DNA of 5,382 nt from Anaerolineaceae bacterium (GTDB lineage: Bacteria; Chloroflexota; Anaerolineae; Anaerolineales; Anaerolineaceae): contig JACZIY010000102.1 of the NCBI GenBank assembly GCA_014860845.1, positions 1 to 5,382 on the forward strand, written 5' to 3'. Below are positions 1 to 5,285 of the stretch, piece by piece; the first letter of the stretch is position 1, and every line of letters begins with the position of its first letter. The position numbers were made by a program, and so were the translations under genes. The notes below the pieces were generated by a model. It saw only the letters and a program-made list of their open reading frames with translations, was not told where the DNA came from and searched no databases.

Positions 1-379
1 GTGTTCCGGTGATTTCATGCAAATCATCCATAAACCTCGCCACATCTCGTCCTAACTGTTCTTGTTGTTTATATGAGATATTTCCAAAAACATTAACCAA
101 ATCATCACCTGGCAACATGGTCAGGATCGTATAGTAGATGGTACTGGAGTTGATTTCAAGTGTACCGGAATGAAGAATTTGAGGGACAAGATTTAACCCC
201 GCTACCCGTCTGAATTTATCCTGTTCCAATGTCATAGGAGAGGATGACACCCGTAATAGATACTCCTGATTGATTAAAAATAAATTTTTTCCAAAACTAC
301 CGGTCGGTGTTTCCACACTTTTAATTTCAATCTGATGCTTGGCACAGATGATATTTACTTCCTCTAAAGAGATATCCAT
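1..379 (-). CDS. APH/choline-kinase-like phosphotransferase, N-terminal part (truncated by window edge)
   Basis: The frame is open for 126 codons from the ATG at 377-379 to the left edge, so the C-terminal part is outside the window. The translation begins MDISLEEVNIICAKH. It then shows a kinase-like N-lobe: a glycine-containing turn (TPTGSFGKNLFLIN, about residues 23-36), a beta strand YLLRVSSSP, then VPQILHSG and the hinge-like ILTMLPGDDLV, then LGRDVARFMDDLHEITG. That order matches the aminoglycoside phosphotransferase (APH) fold family, which transfers phosphate from ATP to small hydroxylated molecules. The catalytic HxDxxxxN and DxD motifs would lie beyond the edge, so activity and substrate cannot be judged. 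GGAAGG (392-397 on the complement) lies 12 nt before the ATG and 6 nt before an in-frame TTG at 383-385, so the true start could be that TTG. Codon use is AT-rich (many TTA, ATT, GTA), unlike the ABC ATPase. Family call fairly sure, substrate unknown. Confidence 0.75.
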   Translation of the reverse strand, partial: MDISLEEVNIICAKHQIEIKSVETPTGSFGKNLFLINQEYLLRVSSSPMTLEQDKFRRVAGLNLVPQILHSGTLEINSSTIYYTILTMLPGDDLVNVFGNISYKQQEQLGRDVARFMDDLHEITGT

Positions 380-819
380 ATTCAATTTTTACCTTCCGTA
401 CTATTTTTTTGTTTCACGACTCTGGGATCAAATTTCAAAATGCGTTAAAAAAATTCATTTTTGCTATTACTGTGAACCTTGAGCACATTACCCAGGTTGA
501 TTTTGAAAAGATAAAATTCGATTATTAAGCATCACACATCATATGGAATAAGAAAAGTGGAATTTATAGATTTTGTAAAATGCAACAAGATATTCAATCA
601 ATTGGACCCGGTTCTTTCCCAATTGATCAAGATTGTTGTCTACTGGTTTTGCTTCACTAGCCCCGTTTATTGCAATTCAATATACACCTTGCTGAAGGGG
701 ATCAGTTAGAGCCTAATTTATTCGGTCTGGAAAACATCATCAACTTTGCCGTAAGGTAGTTTTATTAGCGATCCAATCTCGTTTGTCAGGAAAAGGTTGA
801 TAAGTGGTTCTACTCCTTT
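380..819. other. AT-rich intergenic spacer (440 bp)
   Basis: I see no convincing gene on either strand; the longest plus-strand frame with an ATG (from 581) gives only about 26 codons and has no recognisable similarity. The stretch contains the ribosome binding site for the phosphotransferase (392-397), A/T tracts around 445-462 and an inverted repeat at 597-627. It must also hold the promoter of the phosphotransferase if that gene is not read through from the right, but I find no strong -35/-10 pair on the minus strand. No clear intrinsic terminator follows the CPBP gene that ends at 820. Confidence 0.6.
597..627. repeat. Perfect 9-bp inverted repeat with 13-nt spacer
   Basis: ATCAATTGG (597-605) and CCAATTGAT (619-627) are exact reverse complements, separated by 13 nt that do not pair with each other. 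There is no T-run on either side, so it does not look like an intrinsic terminator. It could be a regulator binding site or a transcript hairpin in the spacer upstream of the phosphotransferase. The function is not known. Confidence 0.5.
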
Positions 820-1560
820 TCAACCAAAAACCGACACGGTCAATAATATAGATGATAGCAGATTAAGAAGGCCATGAGCTATAATTCCCAGATAAATGTT
901 CCGCTTTTTTGATACAACATACGCTTGGGGAAGCACTCCCAAGATGATGAAAATGTACTGCCAGGGTGTAAGGAAATGCTGGAACGAAAAAAGCACAGTA
1001 TTGACCAAAGGAGCCCAACCTTTTAAGCCGGAGAGCCTTGGCAGTAGATATCCGCGGAAATAGAGTTCCTCCACTATGGCAGCAGAAACATTCGCAATTC
1101 CGTATATTGTCACCATTACAACCAGAGTAATTCTTGATACATCGCTATTGTCTGAATAGATAAACCAGGTTGGTAACCAGGAGAACACCGTCTTGACAAG
1201 AAAATCTCCCAATGGGGATAATAGTAAAGCACAAATACTTGACCAAATGATAAGTAGGGGAACCCAGAGAAAATATTGCCCCAAGGGAATCCTTTCTCGA
1301 TAAACAACGATCCCGCTAAGCGAGAACTTGCCATTTCGTTTTTTTCCCTCATAGAACAGGAATCCCAATTCGAACGGAATGAGTACCAAGAGTATGCCTA
1401 GCAATGGCGCAAAGCGAATGGGAAGACCCAGGTTTTCCACAATGGGTACAGCCATGACAAAGAAAATAAGAAGTAATAATCCTGGTAATAAATGCAATAT
1501 GATTGATTGCCAAATAGAATGAGGTTGAATCTCTTGTTCTGAAACAGGCTGTGATTCCAT
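820..1560 (-). CDS. CPBP family intramembrane metalloprotease (CAAX protease/bacteriocin-processing type)
   Basis: A 246-residue integral membrane protein. The family's conserved motifs are all present. EELYFRG gives E164, E165 and R169 (motif 1, EExxxR); FSFQH gives F191 and H195 (motif 2, FxxxH); AHGLLN gives H229 and N233 (HxxxN). These residues form the glutamate/histidine active site within the membrane. About seven hydrophobic segments are visible, near residues 17-42, 50-70, 94-115, 143-163, 182-198, 200-216 and 223-244, with a basic KKRNGK loop at 73-78. Relatives include eukaryotic CAAX prenyl proteases (Rce1) and bacterial proteins for bacteriocin maturation or self-immunity, but many have no known substrate. 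The ATG at 1558-1560 has only a weak Shine-Dalgarno (AGAGA about 10 nt upstream). It differs in motif 1 and flanking sequence from the CPBP protein at 2150-3004, so it is not a recent duplicate. The family is certain, the role unknown. Confidence 0.9.
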   Translation of the reverse strand: MESQPVSEQEIQPHSIWQSIILHLLPGLLLLIFFVMAVPIVENLGLPIRFAPLLGILLVLIPFELGFLFYEGKKRNGKFSLSGIVVYRERIPLGQYFLWVPLLIIWSSICALLLSPLGDFLVKTVFSWLPTWFIYSDNSDVSRITLVVMVTIYGIANVSAAIVEELYFRGYLLPRLSGLKGWAPLVNTVLFSFQHFLTPWQYIFIILGVLPQAYVVSKKRNIYLGIIAHGLLNLLSSILLTVSVFG

Positions 1561-1579
1561 ATGTAATATCTCTTATTGT

Positions 1580-1591
1580 AATCTTAAGATT
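1580..1591. promoter_or_regulatory. 12-bp perfect palindrome upstream of CPBP gene
   Basis: AATCTTAAGATT is a perfect palindrome that ends 20 bp before the start codon of the CPBP gene at 1560. Its position would place it in the 5' leader or at the transcription start, where repressor sites often lie. In AT-rich DNA a 12-bp palindrome can also arise by chance. No regulator is assigned. Confidence 0.2.
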
Positions 1592-1595
1592 GCTT

Positions 1596-2030
1596 TTACA
1601 TGCTATGATCATTGTACGGCAAAATCAACAAATCTATTCCATCATAATTATGTTTGGCGCTTAAATTATTAAATCTGGATTCTTGATACGTTACTATTTT
1701 CCTGTCTACGTAACAAAAAAGTTTCCAGCGATTACACTTGATTTTCTTTTCTAAGTAACTTTTGCCCAATCCAAAAAGATTTACTATCACTACCTGGGAA
1801 AATTTTTTTATAGGTTCTTCTTTAACACTGCAATCCAGAAACTCCTCGCTATGTGGATGGGTGTAATGCGAATGAAGTATTAATGCGAATGTGCTAAATT
1901 CGAACCACCAGATGAAACATAATCTCTTAATTACGACTCGAGCCGCACGGAATATGTTAAGGTTTGATCTATCGGTTAGCGTTAATTGCTTGGGTATAGA
2001 AATTTGTAGAGATGTGAAAAATCTCCACAA
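1596..2030 (-). CDS. Doubtful hypothetical ORF (144 codons, TTG start), possibly spurious or a decayed gene
   Basis: The frame is open from a TTG at 2028-2030 to a TAA at 1596-1598 and is co-oriented with its neighbours, filling most of the gap between the two CPBP genes (120 bp after one, 35 bp before the next). Against it being real: a TAA lies in frame 18 nt before the TTG, there is no Shine-Dalgarno site, the only ATG is the last codon, and the predicted protein is unusually rich in Trp, Cys and His (for example LILHSHYTHPHS at about residues 50-61). I see no known domain, signal peptide or membrane segment. It may be an accidental open frame in AT-rich DNA or the remains of a gene that lost its start. 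I do not assign a function. Confidence 0.2.
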   Translation of the reverse strand: MWRFFTSLQISIPKQLTLTDRSNLNIFRAARVVIKRLCFIWWFEFSTFALILHSHYTHPHSEEFLDCSVKEEPIKKFSQVVIVNLFGLGKSYLEKKIKCNRWKLFCYVDRKIVTYQESRFNNLSAKHNYDGIDLLILPYNDHSM

Positions 2031-2149
2031 ATAGCATACGCTTTTCGGTTAATCCCAGATGTCAGGAAAGGGCTCATAACCTGTTAAAAATTAGTAAATG
2101 CTTTAGGAATTCGAAATAGTTATTTTTTATTACAATTGGTATTGATAAA

Positions 2150-3004
2150 TTAGATTGAGATTACCTTTTCATTATGTTGGTTTTTATCTTTAATAATTAG
2201 AAAAGCGAATATAATCCCAAAAATCACATTGACACCAGCGTAAATCCAGTAGGCAGTCTCTGGTTTTCCTTCTATTCCATGTAAAAACGGTAGCAATGGT
2301 GCAGCAGTATTGTTCATAGCATGAAAAAACATCACAACGATAAGTTTTTTGCCGCTAGAATTATATAACCAACCATATATGATCGAGATACTCGTTGTCA
2401 TTAGCACAAAAGCCAAAAACGAGTATGCGCTATGTAAATCACCTGCCATAAACCATAAAGGTAAATGCCAGAAACCCCAAATTACACCAATCACTAAACT
2501 GGCTGGAATGACCCCGATTTTTTCTTGTAAAGGTTCCTGAGCATAACCACGCCAACCGAATTCTTCTTGTCCACCACCTATTAACAACATGAGAAAAAGA
2601 TATGGAATCGCTAATACCACTGGCGAGACGGGTACTTCAGCCGGAAATAACGTGTTGGCAACATCCAGGCCTACAGCAAGCGCCAGATAATGAGCGATCG
2701 TATGAATTAATAGTGGTAAACCCAGTGCAAAAACCCAATAAATTGGTTTGGCACGAAAATCAAGCGCTTTCCCTAAAAATGCTTTTATTCCCTTCCATCC
2801 CGCCTCCCGAGCCACAAGTGTGATGGCGGCCATCAATGGGGCAAATGCTCCTATGACTACGACCACAAGTGAATACGAGGTGACATTGAAAGGTAGGTTT
2901 ATGCCAATTCCATCCAACACAGAAGGTATCCAAATAACCCATGAATAGATGAATGTCAGTAAGAAAAATTTCCAGGGATTTCTTTTTGCGGTTTGCGTTG
3001 TCAT
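2150..3004 (-). CDS. CPBP family intramembrane metalloprotease (second, distinct subfamily)
   Basis: A 284-residue multi-pass membrane protein counted from the ATG at 3002-3004. This ATG is preferred over the adjacent upstream TTG (3005-3007) because AAGGA lies 8 nt before it. Conserved CPBP motifs: GGGQEEFGWRGY with E147, E148 and R152 (the EExxWRG form of motif 1), WGFWHLP with H180 (motif 2), and FFHAMNN with H228 and N232. About eight hydrophobic segments occur near residues 13-31, 43-64, 86-112, 127-145, 165-184, 194-214, 221-233 and 252-272, ending in a charged tail (KDKNQHNEK). CPBP proteins cleave or process membrane-associated peptides or prenylated proteins, and some confer immunity to self-made bacteriocins. 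The substrate here is unknown. The gene starts 64 nt after the stop of the oxidoreductase on the same strand with no strong terminator between, so the two are probably co-transcribed. Family certain, function open. Confidence 0.92.
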   Translation of the reverse strand: MTTQTAKRNPWKFFLLTFIYSWVIWIPSVLDGIGINLPFNVTSYSLVVVVIGAFAPLMAAITLVAREAGWKGIKAFLGKALDFRAKPIYWVFALGLPLLIHTIAHYLALAVGLDVANTLFPAEVPVSPVVLAIPYLFLMLLIGGGQEEFGWRGYAQEPLQEKIGVIPASLVIGVIWGFWHLPLWFMAGDLHSAYSFLAFVLMTTSISIIYGWLYNSSGKKLIVVMFFHAMNNTAAPLLPFLHGIEGKPETAYWIYAGVNVIFGIIFAFLIIKDKNQHNEKVISI

Positions 3005-3012
3005 CAATTTTT

Positions 3013-3017
3013 TCCTT
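3013..3017 (-). promoter_or_regulatory. Ribosome binding site of the second CPBP gene
   Basis: AAGGA on the minus strand sits 8 nt before the ATG at 3002-3004 but only 5 nt before the TTG at 3005-3007. The normal spacing and the better start codon both favour ATG, giving a 284-residue rather than a 285-residue product. Confidence 0.65.
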
Positions 3018-3036
3018 TTTCTACCTGTTTATGTTG

Positions 3037-3054
3037 GCTAAGGTTTGGCTTAGC
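3037..3054 (-). other. Small hairpin in the oxidoreductase-CPBP intergenic gap
   Basis: GCTAAG (3037-3042) and CTTAGC (3049-3054) are exact inverted copies with a 6-nt loop, lying 15 nt past the oxidoreductase stop in the direction of transcription. No U-run follows it, so it is unlikely to terminate. It might modulate or stabilise the mRNA between two co-transcribed genes, or be incidental. Confidence 0.3.
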
Positions 3055-3068
3055 GATTGTGTTAAGTT

Positions 3069-4055
3069 TTACTTGTCTTCCAATGTGACAATAACTTTTC
3101 CTTTTGCATGTCCTTCCCCAAGATACCGGAGAGCTTCTGCTGTATCACTCAACGGATAGGTTCGGTCGATGACTGGTTTCACTTTTCCTGTTTCGAATAG
3201 TTCCTTGATGGTAGATAAGTCCTTTTGGTTTATCTTTGCAATAAACGAGCTTACCTTTTTTCCCTCGGTCTTTGAGATCCACCACTCCAGGACCATGCCT
3301 GCCAGGAGTTGAGGAATAGAATTGCTACCTCCTCCAGCCAAAACGCAAATCCCAGTGGGCTTAAGTGACCGTTTGAATTCTAAAATTGAACGGCTTCCGT
3401 TTGCGACCAGAATCAGATCGTAAAGTTCTCCGTTCTTTGTGAAGTCTTCATTGGTATAGTCGATCACATGGTCTGCGCCAATGGAACGAGCCGTTTCCAC
3501 ATTTCTCGAACTGCATACGGCTGTCACATGCGTATCATACGCTTTAGCAATCTGGATAGCAAATGTACCCACGCCACCCGAAGCGCCATGGATCAACACC
3601 TTTTGCCCTGCTTTGATTTGTCCAATATCGCGCAGTCCCTGTAAAGCGGTCAGTGCTGCCATCGGAGCGGCGGCTGCTTCCTCAAAAGTAACATTGGCAG
3701 GCTTCAACACCACAGATTTTTCATTGGCGCACACATATTCGGCAAATCCACCACTACCACCTTTTGCTATCCCAAATACATCATCCCCAATCTGGAATTT
3801 ATTGATTCCGTTGCCAACTTCTATAACTTTCCCGGCAATATCAGCCCCCAGGGTTGTCTTTTTAGGTTTTAGCATACCCCCACTCATCAAGCGGATGAGG
3901 AACACATCAGCAGTCAAGAAATGCCAGTCGTAAGCATTAACAGCAGCTGCATGAATTTCTACGAGGACTTCATTGTCGAGTGGCGATGGTTTGGGAACAT
4001 CCTTTAGCTCAAGTACATCGGGTGATCCGTATTTTGTGTACACAATTGATTTCAT
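3069..4055 (-). CDS. NAD(P)-dependent zinc-free MDR oxidoreductase (quinone oxidoreductase-like)
   Basis: A 328-residue cytoplasmic enzyme of the medium-chain dehydrogenase/reductase superfamily, full length for the quinone-reductase branch. The N-terminal GroES-like domain (about 1-125) shows MKSIVYTKYGSPDVLEL, EVLVEIHAAAVNAYDW, LGADIAGKVIEVG (69-81) and GDDVFG. The Rossmann domain (about 125-260) has the nucleotide loop GASGGVGTFAIQIAKA (157-172) and GADHVIDY (193-200). The zinc-dependent alcohol dehydrogenases have a Cys near the position of N40 and a four-Cys structural loop. Both are absent, so it should act without zinc, reducing quinones or reactive enals/enones. Serine and arginine after the second strand (VCSSRN, 180-185) suggest NADPH preference; this is inference. 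The ATG at 4053-4055 follows a strong GGAGGT with 5-nt spacing. It is the first gene of a leftward unit with the CPBP gene, preceded by a promoter and palindrome. The physiological substrate is unknown; such enzymes are often annotated as NAD(P)-dependent alcohol dehydrogenase. Confidence 0.92.
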   Translation of the reverse strand: MKSIVYTKYGSPDVLELKDVPKPSPLDNEVLVEIHAAAVNAYDWHFLTADVFLIRLMSGGMLKPKKTTLGADIAGKVIEVGNGINKFQIGDDVFGIAKGGSGGFAEYVCANEKSVVLKPANVTFEEAAAAPMAALTALQGLRDIGQIKAGQKVLIHGASGGVGTFAIQIAKAYDTHVTAVCSSRNVETARSIGADHVIDYTNEDFTKNGELYDLILVANGSRSILEFKRSLKPTGICVLAGGGSNSIPQLLAGMVLEWWISKTEGKKVSSFIAKINQKDLSTIKELFETGKVKPVIDRTYPLSDTAEALRYLGEGHAKGKVIVTLEDK

Positions 4056-4121
4056 AGGCTACCTCCAAGGTTGCCTGTTAACTGTCTCCCTAATCCAAGT
4101 TAAGTATCAATCGGTTAATGG

Positions 4122-4139
4122 ATAGTAAAGCCTTACTAT
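4122..4139. promoter_or_regulatory. 18-bp palindrome, candidate operator of the oxidoreductase gene
   Basis: ATAGTAA (4122-4128) and TTACTAT (4133-4139) are exact inverted copies around a 4-bp centre (AGCC), so 16 of 18 positions are symmetric. It begins 2 bp downstream of the minus-strand TATAAT at 4142-4147 and would cover the transcription start, the classic position for a repressor site. Which regulator binds is unknown. TetR-, MarR- or HxlR-type repressors commonly control reductases of this kind, but none is encoded in the window. Confidence 0.5.
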
Positions 4140-4141
4140 TG

Positions 4142-4170
4142 ATTATAGGGATTATCTGAAATACCGCAAA
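4142..4170 (-). promoter_or_regulatory. Candidate promoter for the oxidoreductase-CPBP unit
   Basis: On the minus strand a perfect -10 box TATAAT lies at 4142-4147. The -35 region at 17 bp spacing (TTTGCG, 4165-4170) is weak, with three of six matches; TTGCGG at 16 bp spacing is no better. Transcription would start near 4130-4136, giving a leader of about 75-80 nt before the ATG at 4055. A weak -35 box is compatible with activator dependence or with low basal expression. Confidence 0.5.
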
Positions 4171-4189
4171 CGCGTTTAATTTACACTTG

Positions 4190-4224
4190 AAAAAAAGCAC
4201 CTCCCAACCAGAAAGGCGCTTTTT
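4190..4224 (-). terminator. Intrinsic terminator-like hairpin, best read on the minus strand
   Basis: AAAAAGC-A-CCT (4192-4202) pairs with AGG-C-GCTTTTT (4214-4224) around an 11-nt loop. On the plus strand there is one A-C mismatch. On the minus strand the same position becomes a G-U wobble, so the stem is continuous and is followed by a run of seven U. Thus it should work better for leftward transcription, though the A/T tracts make it potentially bidirectional. It lies upstream of both flanking genes, between divergent promoters, so it ends no visible gene. It may insulate the oxidoreductase promoter from leftward read-through, end a small RNA, or be left over from a lost gene. Confidence 0.65.
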
Positions 4225-4364
4225 CCTCCGAACTTCCATCTATATGCCTGTATCACAGGACGGAATTTATACCCGTCGATGAGTCGGTCCGCATCAATTG
4301 GATAAGCGTGGTTTTATAGACTTCACTAAGTGCGTGATTAAGGTTGACTTTTCCCATTTCCTTC
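4225..4364. other. Non-coding divergent spacer with several small hairpins
   Basis: No credible gene is visible; short frames here run into or overlap the ABC promoter and lack ribosome binding sites. Consecutive short inverted repeats occur: CCTGT/ACAGG (4247-4251 and 4255-4259), GACGG/CCGTC (4259-4263 and 4273-4277) and GATG/CATC (4278-4281 and 4292-4295). With the terminator at 4190-4224 they would fit a structured leftward small RNA. A possible minus-strand -10 box TATAAA lies at about 4313-4318, but its -35 is poor. This is suggestive only. Confidence 0.25.
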
Positions 4365-4393
4365 TTGACAACTCCTCAAATTCGCGTTATATT
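4365..4393 (+). promoter_or_regulatory. Near-consensus sigma-70/sigma-A promoter of the ABC operon
   Basis: A perfect -35 box TTGACA (4365-4370), exactly 17 bp, then TATATT (4388-4393, five of six matches to TATAAT). Transcription should start near 4400, leaving a leader of roughly 35-40 nt before the ATG at 4437. Such a strong promoter with a palindrome over its start is what one expects of a tightly repressed, inducible operon. Confidence 0.8.
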
Positions 4394-4413
4394 GTGTATA
4401 TACGATATACACA
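4393..4413. promoter_or_regulatory. 21-bp perfect inverted repeat, operator of the ABC operon
   Basis: TGTGTATAT (4393-4401) and ATATACACA (4405-4413) are exact reverse complements around a 3-bp centre (ACG). The first base is the last base of the -10 box and the repeat covers the expected transcription start, so a bound dimer would block initiation. Small ABC-2 operons of the YtrB/PmtA kind are typically controlled by short GntR repressors of the YtrA/PmtR subfamily. That makes such a regulator the leading guess here, but it is inferred from family context and no regulator gene is in the window. Confidence 0.7.
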
Positions 4414-4436
4414 GTTTGGAAGGAGTATCAGGAGCA

Positions 4437-5279
4437 ATGGAAATTCTATCTGTTCAGAATCTCAACAAGCACTATCCCAAGTTCGACCTTAAAAACGTCT
4501 CTTTCAGCCTCGAACAGGGCTATATCATGGGTTTCATCGGACGCAACGGTGCAGGTAAGACCACTACCATCAAATCCATCTTGCGCCTTGTTCATCCCGA
4601 TTCAGGGACGATTAACGTTTTTGGCAAGGATTTCGCTGACGAAGAATTTACCTGCAAACAACAGATTGGGTTAGTGCTTGGCCAGGTGTCCTATTATCCA
4701 ACGAAAAAAATTTCAGTCATTGCCGATGTCACCCGCCGCTTTTACTCCGAGTGGGATGCCAATGCCTTTGCCGGTTACCTCAAACGTTTTGACCTCGACC
4801 CCGATAAGACCGTCAAGGAACTTTCTGACGGTATGCGCGTCAAGTTTGCACTTGCCCTGGCCCTATCGCACAACGCCCGTCTGTTGATCCTAGACGAGCC
4901 CACTACCGGCCTGGATCCAGTCTCGCGGGATGATTTGCTTGAACTTTTCCAGGAACTGATCGAGAACAGTGAACGCAGTATCCTCTTCTCCACCCAGATC
5001 ACGTCCGATCTCGAAAAGTGCGCTGATTACATTACCTACATTAAAAAGGGAGAAATCATTGCCAGCACCTCCAAAGACGACCTGGTAAATTCTTACAAGA
5101 TCGTCAAAGGTACTAAGACACAGCTCACCGAAACCCTGCTGCCCCGACTGATAGGCTGCAAGAAGAATGACTTTGGTTTTACCGCTCTCTTGCCCACGGA
5201 TAACTTACCATTCGCAGACGGGTTGGAGATTGCCCCTGCAGATCTCGAATCCATCATGATCCACATTGAGAAGGAGTAA
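4437..5279 (+). CDS. ABC transporter ATP-binding protein (ABC-2 exporter type, BcrA/YtrB/PmtA-like)
   Basis: A 280-residue cytoplasmic ATPase that should power the permease encoded 6 nt downstream, for export of a peptide, lipid or antibiotic-like compound. Walker A is GRNGAGKTT (35-43), the signature LSDGM (129-133), Walker B LLILDEP (149-155) with catalytic E154, and the D-loop GLD (158-160). The usual switch histidine is replaced by Gln: FSTQITSDLEKCADYI has Q187 where relatives usually have His. The C-terminal extension (about 215-280) is typical of this single-domain exporter group. The start is the ATG at 4437-4439. The ATG at 4344 would add 31 residues but lies upstream of the promoter -35 box, so it is excluded. 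AAGGAG (4420-4425) is 11 nt before the start, with a second AGGAG only 2 nt before it. GC at third positions is clearly higher than in the leftward genes. Family certain, substrate unknown. Confidence 0.93.
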   Translation: MEILSVQNLNKHYPKFDLKNVSFSLEQGYIMGFIGRNGAGKTTTIKSILRLVHPDSGTINVFGKDFADEEFTCKQQIGLVLGQVSYYPTKKISVIADVTRRFYSEWDANAFAGYLKRFDLDPDKTVKELSDGMRVKFALALALSHNARLLILDEPTTGLDPVSRDDLLELFQELIENSERSILFSTQITSDLEKCADYITYIKKGEIIASTSKDDLVNSYKIVKGTKTQLTETLLPRLIGCKKNDFGFTALLPTDNLPFADGLEIAPADLESIMIHIEKE

Positions 5280-5285
5280 AAAATA

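Larger units (their letters stand above)
1561..2149. other. 589-bp gap between the two CPBP genes
   Basis: This AT-rich stretch holds one long but doubtful minus-strand frame (1596-2030), a 12-bp palindrome (1580-1591) and an imperfect stem at 2047-2081 (GGTTA and CCC pairing with TAACC and GGG). It must contain the promoter of the CPBP gene at 820-1560 if that gene is not read through. The best minus-strand candidate I see is TTGATT, 17 nt, TAGCAT between about 1602 and 1632, each box matching consensus at four of six positions, which is weak. No other gene or RNA is recognisable. Confidence 0.5.

Noticed and set aside
1349..1612. 87-codon minus-strand frame (and another at 1116-1352)
   Set aside because: Both overlap the CPBP gene in a different frame, and their composition (many Thr, Ser, Cys, His) shows no family features.
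2047..2081. Terminator downstream of the second CPBP gene
   Set aside because: The stem (GGTTA/TAACC plus CCC/GGG) is interrupted and is not followed by a U-run on the minus strand.
2349..3159. Several plus- and minus-strand frames of 60-73 codons
   Set aside because: They lie over the second CPBP gene or its gap, lack start signals and show no similarity to known proteins.
3481..3933. 150-codon plus-strand frame
   Set aside because: It is antisense to the well-supported oxidoreductase, has a repetitive Pro/Ala/Ser composition typical of reverse-strand reading, and no recognisable domain.
4259..4295. Riboswitch, T-box or hammerhead ribozyme in the divergent spacer
   Set aside because: GATGAG and nearby stems resemble fragments of such elements, but the hammerhead core (CTGATGA with GAAA) and the T-box motif are absent.
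4344..4436. 31-residue N-terminal extension of the ABC ATPase from an upstream ATG
   Set aside because: The extension spans the promoter and operator, its ATG lies upstream of the -35 box with no ribosome binding site, and the family N-terminus matches MEILSVQNLNKHY starting at 4437.
4298..4492. 64-codon plus-strand frame
   Set aside because: It starts at a TTG without a ribosome binding site, reads through the promoter and operator, and overlaps the ATPase gene in another frame.
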